Shown: positions 57,560 through 64,000 of the stretch, in pieces
Layout: each line of letters opens with the position of its first letter
Position numbering within the stretch: the stretch's first letter is position 1
Origin: Thiotrichaceae bacterium
GTDB taxonomy: Bacteria > Pseudomonadota > Gammaproteobacteria > Thiotrichales > Thiotrichaceae
Length of the DNA: 64,000 bases
Reading direction: 5' to 3'
Assembly (NCBI GenBank): GCA_023144895.1
Contig: JAGLEV010000003.1
Span: 40,202 to 104,201 of the forward strand
Program-made: the position numbers and the translations under genes
The notes under the pieces: model-generated
What the model saw: the letters and a program-made list of their open reading frames with translations, nothing else
The model's database searches: none
What the model was told of the DNA's origin: nothing

Positions 57560-59088
57560 TAGAGAACCACCACAAAGGTCAATGCAACAAGTAATACCAA
57601 ATAACGTGGCTGGCTCAGTAGCTCCTCAATCGTTAACATATACTTACCAATATGGTTAACCAATGCAATCAAACCATCACCGCCACCTTTTAAGATAAGG
57701 TGCTCTTCAAACCATTCAAATGCGGCGGCAACCGTTTCCATTAATCGACCCGATAAGCCACGCCCACGCCCGATTCTATCCACTGAACGTTGAAGCTTTA
57801 AACCACTCAGCCCCCCTTGTTCTGAAGGCTGACCAACCAGTGTATTAATGACTTTTTCATCAAAATCACGTAATTCAGATGATAAGCTCTGAGTGGGACG
57901 CAATAATAAGCGCTCTGTAAAATGATCAACCCAAAAACGTTGTAATGCGGCAGTGTATAAGAAGTTACTTTTTCTAAGCCAAGCGGGTACAGGTCGAGCA
58001 GGTCGACTCACCATATGCATTAATGCGGGAGAACTTAAAAACTGCCAAGTACGCCAAATAGCGTGTATGACTAAATGCCAAGCCGCTAATTCAAAATAGC
58101 CTAAGCCACACTCAACTAACATCAGCCCTGATTGTGCCGTTGTTGAAAACATTAGGGAGCTTTTGATATCCGTTTGTACCAAGCCTGACAGCCAACCATA
58201 TAAAGCAGAAATAACGCCTAAAAGGACTAGCATCCACATTAAAAAGGGGACTTCTACAAATAACAATTCCAAACGAATAATGAGGAAGATACCCGCATGA
58301 GTCATGAGTGAACCATAAAAAATAGTACTGGAGGGTGTCGGTCCTTCCAAGGCACGGCTGACCCACGTCACAAAGGGAAATAATGCTGATTTTGCTAATG
58401 CAGCCACTAAAAAGGCAATTAATAGCATACCTAAATGCAGATTACTTTGCTTCAAGCTTTCGTTATTTATCTCTTCCCAATTTGCGGTACCGAAATACTG
58501 AAAACAGAGAAACAAAGCAAATAAAAATCCTGCATCACCAAAGCGATTAGAAATAAAGGCATAATTTGCCCCTGCTGTTGCCACAGGGCGATCATAGGCG
58601 TAGGCAATCAGTAAGTAAGAACTAATTCCTGCCATTTCCCAACCGATAAAAGTAAAAACCACATTGCCTGATAAAACAATCAACAACATACCACTAGCAA
58701 ATAATTGTAAAACCATAAAGAAGCGCTGAAAACCTACTTCTCGATGCAAATAATTTACAGAAAAACGAATCGCCACCAATAATAATAGCGCAACCAGTGT
58801 CCCTATAGACAAGCCTAGCGCATCAAGATAGAGGCTATAATGAATCACGGTATTGCCACTAGCAAGCCATTGAGAGATAACGATATGCCCTGGAGCATGA
58901 CCTGTCATTAAGGACTGAATATCAATAATCAACAGAATCAACAGAACCAAGCCTATCGATAACTGTGAGAGCAAGCCTGTTAGCTTTTCACTCTGCTCAT
59001 TACGATTCCAACCAAAGAGATAGGCAATGCCAATATAGAGCACAACCAATAATGGCAGTACTGGAATGAAGGAAATCAAGCTATGCAT
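57559..59088 (-). CDS. dabB: DabB, NuoL-like proton-conducting partner of DabA
   Basis: DabB is the membrane half of the DAB inorganic carbon accumulation system. Ion flow through it is thought to power DabA. The protein of about 509 residues has a NuoL-type core, with Glu in GWEMAGISSYLLIAYAYDRP, Lys in LAKSALFPFVTWVSRALEGPTPSS (the NuoL signature with Ser-Arg-Ala-Leu-Glu-Gly-Pro) and a His in GSLMTHAGIFLIIR. The soluble C-terminal third (about residues 365-490) is unlike NuoL and ends in a last helix. The start ATG at 59086-59088 has GGGAG 7 bases upstream and lies inside the end of dabA. Another ATG two codons earlier is possible. Confidence 0.87.
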   Translation of the reverse strand: MHSLISFIPVLPLLVVLYIGIAYLFGWNRNEQSEKLTGLLSQLSIGLVLLILLIIDIQSLMTGHAPGHIVISQWLASGNTVIHYSLYLDALGLSIGTLVALLLLVAIRFSVNYLHREVGFQRFFMVLQLFASGMLLIVLSGNVVFTFIGWEMAGISSYLLIAYAYDRPVATAGANYAFISNRFGDAGFLFALFLCFQYFGTANWEEINNESLKQSNLHLGMLLIAFLVAALAKSALFPFVTWVSRALEGPTPSSTIFYGSLMTHAGIFLIIRLELLFVEVPFLMWMLVLLGVISALYGWLSGLVQTDIKSSLMFSTTAQSGLMLVECGLGYFELAAWHLVIHAIWRTWQFLSSPALMHMVSRPARPVPAWLRKSNFLYTAALQRFWVDHFTERLLLRPTQSLSSELRDFDEKVINTLVGQPSEQGGLSGLKLQRSVDRIGRGRGLSGRLMETVAAAFEWFEEHLILKGGGDGLIALVNHIGKYMLTIEELLSQPRYLVLLVALTFVVVL

Positions 59089-62000
59089 CAGCATTCTCCC
59101 TTGACGTACTATTGTTATCAGTTTTAGTAATCAATACTGGCTTTAATGGCTCCATTTTTCCTACATACCAATCCACTGATTTTTTCACCTCAGACAACTT
59201 TGGCAAGCGATAATTTGACCAAGGAGTAAAGCCCTTATCAGGGTTAAAGGCATGAATTTCTCCTGTATCAGGATCCAGTGACGAGACAATAATCCAACCA
59301 TTACCAATAAGCTCCTGTAGAGCAGGTGCACGCTGATAAATATTGGTTAAGACCTCAACACTTGCCTCAACCATGACTTGTAAACGCATGGCTTCATGTA
59401 TCTCGATCATTTGCTTAGGCAAGCCTGTACGCAAATCAGAACCTGCACCTTCCATAACACCAAAGAAGCCAGCCACATTATGTGTCACCTTACTACCTGC
59501 ACCATAGCCATCATTACACACCTTGGAAAAATAATACTCCAAGCTAATTCCCGCACCTACAGGACCTGCGGATAGCAATAAAGCCTCTAACAATGTACCC
59601 CGTTCATCATCAACCCGAGCATCATAAGAAATCAGAAAGATACGACGATCAAAAAACACTCCTTGACTCGCTGAGCGTCGACCAATCACAGCACAGGCAT
59701 TTGTCGCATGACCTAATTCTGGTCGAGCTTGAGAAAAATCTAAAGCACGACCTTGAATATGCTTTAATGCTCGTTGCAGATCAGGCATAACAGGAGCAGA
59801 AGCAAACTTACGGCAACGCTCATGTGCGGATAACTCACAAGCCTGTATTAATTCATTTTGTAATTGTTTGAAATCCTTGTCTAAATCACTAGGAATAAGA
59901 CGAACATCGTACCAATCAATTAACTCACTACACGTATTATGCATCGCCCCCATAAACCAACAGTCATCAGGAATCACGATATCCTGCTCTGCTAATGCGG
60001 CTCGCACTGTGGGGTTATTTGCCATTTTGGCAACAATACGTGCATTAGGACCACTGTACTTACCACTACAAGCACCACAACCATAAGCTGAGCGATGAGG
60101 GTTATTTTCATTTGTTGAGCCATGCCCCATGATCACCACAAAACGACCAAAGCCACTCGCTAAACCATTCGTTCGTAGAAAAGCACGAATACGTGTTACC
60201 TGCTCTTCAATACTATAACCAAAGGCTGGATCTTGAGGAGTCGCATCTTCTTTCGTTTGATCCAGCGTAATTTCAATCTCAGTCTCAACCGAGGTATCCA
60301 CTTTATTATTAAAACGTTTAAGCCATCTCCCTGTAAAGCGTGGGACAAAAACCTTACCCAGTAAAGTCAACAAAGTCATTGGTGCACTTAAAGCAATTAC
60401 AATACTTGATGACAATAAATTACGACGTACTTCTTGATTCAAAAGATCGGCTAAATCTGCTCGTAAAGTAACACCTTGATGGTGGCGACTGAGTTTATCT
60501 TTATCCTTAGTAATCACCTTTTCATGTATTTCATGAACAGGGTCAATTGTCACTGGTGTTAACTGAATACTCTCATTATCATCTAAGCCCTTCCAGCGAT
60601 GAGGTACATTAAAATGTGCGGCTGTCCCCAAAGTTTCAATGGCTGGATTTAACGCTTCAAGATGACGACGCACCCCCTCTTCACGGTCATCCATACAGAA
60701 TAATATTTGTGCGTCAGGTCGATGATAACGATGCTTCCAAGTGCCTCTTGCCGTATTACGACTAATGGCATTAAAAAACTGCTCACGATAATGATGCTCA
60801 TAGGCCTTCAACCAAAGAAAGCCCATGGTATTTTCATCCAGCATTGCTGAAATATCGAAATAGCTTTGTATCTGTTTTTCACTAAATGCGGCAACTCGCT
60901 CTGCATCCAAACCCAGTATCTGCATCGATTGAAATAAGGGCCAAGCATGTTGATGCACGGTATAGTGCTCATGCCCTTGTAGGCGGTCACCCTGTTGCCA
61001 CGTATAAATCATATCAGCCAACTGTTGCCAATATTGATAGTCATCAGCAAAACTTGCCCCATGATTTGACAAACGATTTGCACGATTCACTAAAAACTCA
61101 GGTAGGGAGCCTTGATAGAGCTGGTAACGAACAAATAATTCTGAACGACAACGATGGAAGTAACCATGCAGACTAAATAAGCTTGCTTCTATCTTCCATT
61201 GCAAGCGGGTCAAGCGCTGTGCATAAAGACGCTCTAACACTAAACGAACCGCTAAATAATCCATCATATTGACCGGCTGTTCCATGCCCTCATAGTTAGG
61301 ATTATTATGTAACCATAGGAACATGCCTGACCAACCACCTAGCTCTAGTGCCACACGCTCTAAATACTTTGCCCATTGCTTTTTATCTAAGCCTAAATGA
61401 TCCAGCTCCCAAATGACCGCATCCAATGAGTTGTCAGGAAGACTTTCTAATTCATCTTTCCAATCAGGCAACTCTGGATCATGACTCACCATATCCTGAG
61501 CAGCGCTTGCCTTCCATGAAGCAAAGAAACCTAAATTACGATCATTTTGATGCCAAGATGCGACACCTTGATCTAAGAATGAAGCAATATGACGCAATAA
61601 AGCAGGACGATAATCGGTTAATATATCATGCCCTGTCAGCTTCTTAAGTAAGCCACGTAAAGTCAGTGTTTCGCCCAGCTCACCCCATAACTGTTCACGA
61701 ATATGATCCGATGCTTTGCGAATAGCACCATGTAAAACAAAGGGATCGATTGAACCTTGTGATGGCTCAGTCATTCCTCTAAATAACTGTTCTGCTAGCT
61801 CTGGAGTTAACTCTGCCACATCCTCTGGGTGTAACTGATCATGCTCAATGTTAAGCACATCAAGACAAGACCGCCATAAATGACTGATTGCTTCAGATTC
61901 ATTCTTTGCTGATTGGCACAGCCGCTTACGACTTCTCTCTGAACAGCCATCACGTACCTTAGAAAGTACATTTTTTTCTTCAATAAGCCAGTTGAGCTTA

Positions 62001-62380
62001 CTAGCACTAATCCCCTCTTTACCATAATGCATTGCAGTATAAATAAGATCAGCATGACGAATTTTACAGTCATTCCCTTGATACCAAAGAGTGTCACCTT
62101 TGAGTGCATCATCCTCGTCCACCACATGCAAAATATCAGACTGAGTAATACGACCTTCTTCAAAATACTCAACAAACTCTTGCTGAGACATGTAGCCATA
62201 ATTGCCCGTTGTCTCATAAGCAGCTTTTAGGGCATCAGGAAATAGCATGTGCTGATAACCATGCAGTGTATTGTGATGAACAAAATCCTTAATAGGTGCT
62301 TGCCCAGGTAATACATGGTCTAAGTGCTCAATAATATCGAGTAAGTGTTGCCGAATATTTTGGTGATCTCTAGCCGCCAT
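59081..62380 (-). CDS. dabA: DabA, DUF2309 zinc protein of the inorganic carbon transporter
   Basis: DabA is a beta-carbonic-anhydrase-like peripheral subunit that, with DabB, takes up CO2 and traps it as bicarbonate. The 1099-residue protein is of the long DUF2309 class. The expected zinc-site residues are visible: Cys562-x-Asp564 in FCMDDREEG, His753 in MGHGSTNENNP and Cys768 in AYGCGACSG. The His-to-Cys spacing of 15 is the same as reported for the Halothiobacillus protein (His524/Cys539). The N-terminal FVHHNTLHGYQ segment is also conserved. GAGG lies 7 bases before the ATG. It overlaps the preceding NuoM-like gene by 11 bases and dabB by several bases. Confidence 0.92.
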   Translation of the reverse strand: MAARDHQNIRQHLLDIIEHLDHVLPGQAPIKDFVHHNTLHGYQHMLFPDALKAAYETTGNYGYMSQQEFVEYFEEGRITQSDILHVVDEDDALKGDTLWYQGNDCKIRHADLIYTAMHYGKEGISASKLNWLIEEKNVLSKVRDGCSERSRKRLCQSAKNESEAISHLWRSCLDVLNIEHDQLHPEDVAELTPELAEQLFRGMTEPSQGSIDPFVLHGAIRKASDHIREQLWGELGETLTLRGLLKKLTGHDILTDYRPALLRHIASFLDQGVASWHQNDRNLGFFASWKASAAQDMVSHDPELPDWKDELESLPDNSLDAVIWELDHLGLDKKQWAKYLERVALELGGWSGMFLWLHNNPNYEGMEQPVNMMDYLAVRLVLERLYAQRLTRLQWKIEASLFSLHGYFHRCRSELFVRYQLYQGSLPEFLVNRANRLSNHGASFADDYQYWQQLADMIYTWQQGDRLQGHEHYTVHQHAWPLFQSMQILGLDAERVAAFSEKQIQSYFDISAMLDENTMGFLWLKAYEHHYREQFFNAISRNTARGTWKHRYHRPDAQILFCMDDREEGVRRHLEALNPAIETLGTAAHFNVPHRWKGLDDNESIQLTPVTIDPVHEIHEKVITKDKDKLSRHHQGVTLRADLADLLNQEVRRNLLSSSIVIALSAPMTLLTLLGKVFVPRFTGRWLKRFNNKVDTSVETEIEITLDQTKEDATPQDPAFGYSIEEQVTRIRAFLRTNGLASGFGRFVVIMGHGSTNENNPHRSAYGCGACSGKYSGPNARIVAKMANNPTVRAALAEQDIVIPDDCWFMGAMHNTCSELIDWYDVRLIPSDLDKDFKQLQNELIQACELSAHERCRKFASAPVMPDLQRALKHIQGRALDFSQARPELGHATNACAVIGRRSASQGVFFDRRIFLISYDARVDDERGTLLEALLLSAGPVGAGISLEYYFSKVCNDGYGAGSKVTHNVAGFFGVMEGAGSDLRTGLPKQMIEIHEAMRLQVMVEASVEVLTNIYQRAPALQELIGNGWIIVSSLDPDTGEIHAFNPDKGFTPWSNYRLPKLSEVKKSVDWYVGKMEPLKPVLITKTDNNSTSRENADA

Positions 62381-63842
62381 TGAACAACCTCGCTATCAAT
62401 TGAAGTGCAGGAATTGATTTATCCAGTACTAATGAAGGTATTAGCCCAAATAAGAACAACGCAGTCAACAGCACAACAACTGCCAGCATCTCTGTTGGAT
62501 GAATATCTTCAACCTTGGACATGGAACTGCGTACAGGACCTGTAAATAAACGCCCCACGGTACGCAAAGAATAAATAGCAGAAATAATAACGCCAAGAGA
62601 AACAAAAGCCATCCACCAGCCCCAGCGTTGAAAGCCACCCATTAAGACATGTAACTCAGCAACAAAACCAAAGCTACCCGGCAAACCAACCCCTGCAATA
62701 AAGGTTAAGGTCAAGAGGACAGCAAAGCGTGGTGTTACCCTTGTTAAAGAACTGTATTCACGAATATCACGAGTCTTAGTGCGCTCATAGAGTAGACCAA
62801 TCAACATAAACGTAGCACCTGCAACCAAGCCATGTGCGGTCATTTGTGCAACCGCTCCTGTTAGCCCTGTTATATTGAGTGTTGAAATACCCAACAGAAC
62901 AATCCCCATATGGCTGACAGAAGAGTAAGCAATCATTTTTTTCAAGTCATATTGCCGCCATGCTAGTAAGCCACCATAGATAATACTAAACAAAGCCAGC
63001 GCCATTAATAGCTCCTGCAATTTTAACATCGCTTCAGGCAACATGGGAGCCACTCGCAAAAGACCATAAGCACCCATTTTTAGCAAGATACCTGAAAGTA
63101 AAATACTAATTGGGCTAGGAGCTTCCACATGGGCTAGTGGTAACCAACCATGAATGGGGAAAATAGGCATCTTCACCCCAAAGCCAATTAAGAAGCCTAA
63201 AAAGATTAAAACTTGTTCCGTTGGCTCTAATAGCTGTGCAGCTGAAGACATCGCACTCATTGAGAAAGAATGCTCAGGGACTTTGTCGAATAGTACGAGC
63301 ATACTAACGAGCATAAACACCGAGCCACCCATGGTATATAACACAAAGTTTAATGCGGCACTCTGGCGGTTTTTACCCCCCCAGCGATCAATCAGGAAAA
63401 ACAAGGGAATCAGTGTCATTTCCCAAAAAATATAAAAGAGCGCCCAATCCCGTGCCATAAACACACCAAGGATTGCCGTTTCTAATAATAAAATAAGTAG
63501 GTAGTAGCCTTTTTGACCTTCTTTGATACAAGCAGAAGCAATGATGGCAACCCAGCACAGCAAGCTGGTCAATACAATCATTGGCAAAGAAATACCATCA
63601 ACGCCAACAGCATAAGCTGTCCCTAAGCGTTCACTCCAAACAATGTATTGACTAAATTGATGCAGATTATCAAGTGGATAGAGTAGTAAAAGGCAGGAAA
63701 CAAAAAAGGTTAAAGTTGAGCTAGCAATAGCAAACTTACGAATCAAACCCGCCTGCCCAGAAGGCATTAAAGCAACGAATAAAGCACTCAAAAAAGGCAA
63801 TAATAGTAACAACGAAAGAATGTGAGATTCAATAAAACTCAT
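62370..63842 (-). CDS. NuoM-like proton-translocating subunit, first gene of the Dab operon
   Basis: This 490-residue protein has about 14 helices and a canonical NuoM core. Glu is in FWEMTLIPLFFL (TM5), Lys in GVKMPIFPIHGWLPLAHVEAPSP (TM7), Lys in GILLKMGAYGLLR (TM8) and Glu in PGSFGFVAELHVL (TM12). The conserved SVSHMGIVLLG is also present. It resembles real complex I NuoM more closely than the other two copies. Its stop overlaps the dabA start by 11 bases, tying it to the transporter. The ATG has only a weak SD (GATGAG). Upstream (63843-64000) is gene-free to the window edge and presumably holds the promoter. Confidence 0.9.
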   Translation of the reverse strand: MSFIESHILSLLLLLPFLSALFVALMPSGQAGLIRKFAIASSTLTFFVSCLLLLYPLDNLHQFSQYIVWSERLGTAYAVGVDGISLPMIVLTSLLCWVAIIASACIKEGQKGYYLLILLLETAILGVFMARDWALFYIFWEMTLIPLFFLIDRWGGKNRQSAALNFVLYTMGGSVFMLVSMLVLFDKVPEHSFSMSAMSSAAQLLEPTEQVLIFLGFLIGFGVKMPIFPIHGWLPLAHVEAPSPISILLSGILLKMGAYGLLRVAPMLPEAMLKLQELLMALALFSIIYGGLLAWRQYDLKKMIAYSSVSHMGIVLLGISTLNITGLTGAVAQMTAHGLVAGATFMLIGLLYERTKTRDIREYSSLTRVTPRFAVLLTLTFIAGVGLPGSFGFVAELHVLMGGFQRWGWWMAFVSLGVIISAIYSLRTVGRLFTGPVRSSMSKVEDIHPTEMLAVVVLLTALFLFGLIPSLVLDKSIPALQLIARLFNGG

Positions 63843-64000
63843 AGCTCATCAACATTAGATGCGCCGCGAAATGCTACGCAGATGGAACAAGGCGCGATAG
63901 TATATCGTAATTGGGTAATATTCTCTATGAGATTTTATTTATAAAGATTGCTAGATAAAAAAGTGAATGTTGCTCCTTCAGCTTATTGTTTGTCATAGAA

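Noticed and set aside
54518..63842. Interpreting the NuoL/NuoM-like genes as a respiratory complex I operon
   Set aside because: No NuoA-K, NuoCD or NADH-binding subunits accompany them, and a 1099-residue DUF2309 protein is interleaved with overlapping starts and stops.
63843..64000. Promoter or partial gene at the right edge
   Set aside because: No convincing -35/-10 pair, DNR box or open frame with start signal was found in the 158 bases available.

Overview
The window is a chromosomal segment of an AT-rich bacterium with densely packed housekeeping genes, almost certainly a gammaproteobacterium. The gene arrangements hemC-hemD-hemX-hemY, greA-carB-carA, rlmE-ftsH-folP-glmM, divergent rlmE/yhbY and the FimT-PilV-PilW-PilX minor-pilin set support this. 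Complete-looking genes for nitrite and nitric oxide reduction, together with a DabA/DabB-type inorganic carbon transporter, suggest a facultatively denitrifying chemolithoautotroph, perhaps a sulfur oxidiser of the Thiotrichales/Beggiatoa kind. No sulfur-oxidation, RuBisCO or rRNA gene lies in the window, so the genus and lifestyle remain inference.

Region by region: 1-561 is the start of an exported protein leaving the window. 1257-3882 is a four-gene minor type IV pilin operon. Citrate synthase (3902-5206) faces it. 5535-20648 is a denitrification island. It holds norD, a zinc-ribbon membrane peptide, norQ and a hemerythrin on the minus strand; norC-norB, also minus; then a divergent DNR/FNR-type regulator, nirS, a large NirT-like multihaem protein with an extra C-terminal haem domain, a dihaem cytochrome c, a TonB-dependent receptor, a membrane hemerythrin and a monohaem cytochrome c. 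The haem d1 biosynthesis genes (nirF, nirD/L/G/H, nirJ, nirE) and nosZ are not here. 21061-23082 is a K+-independent proton-pumping pyrophosphatase. 23412-28781 holds a DUF1249 protein, phosphoglucomutase, a YceI protein, an Asn-rich repeat protein and a hydroxypyruvate-reductase-like dehydrogenase. 28858-33700 is carA-carB-greA, and 35094-39121 is hemCDXY. 39296-43747 holds poorly characterised membrane and soluble genes. 43794-54521 carries polA, nadA, a small lipoprotein, an SspA/glutaredoxin-like protein, glmM, folP, ftsH, rlmE and yhbY.

54518-63842 is the most striking unit: five overlapping minus-strand genes encoding a NuoM-like antiporter subunit, a 1099-residue DabA, a DabB (NuoL-like) and two more NuoM-like subunits. 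The DabA keeps the Cys-x-Asp / His / Cys zinc-site pattern of the known bicarbonate/CO2 transporter. The three additional proton-channel subunits point to a larger, ion-gradient-powered carbon uptake complex than the two-gene DAB system.

Five perfect TTGAT-N4-ATCAA boxes mark a probable DNR/FNR regulon. One is shared between norCB and the regulator gene at -41.5 in both directions, two lie upstream of nirS, one is near the membrane hemerythrin, and one is upstream of the pyrophosphatase. Other points of note are a PolA whose 3'-5' exonuclease active site has lost three of four acidic residues, a family of roughly 70-105 bp intergenic repeats in three copies, and a 17-bp perfect inverted repeat that runs through the stop codon of the dehydrogenase gene. 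No tRNA, rRNA, CRISPR array or intact insertion sequence was recognised.
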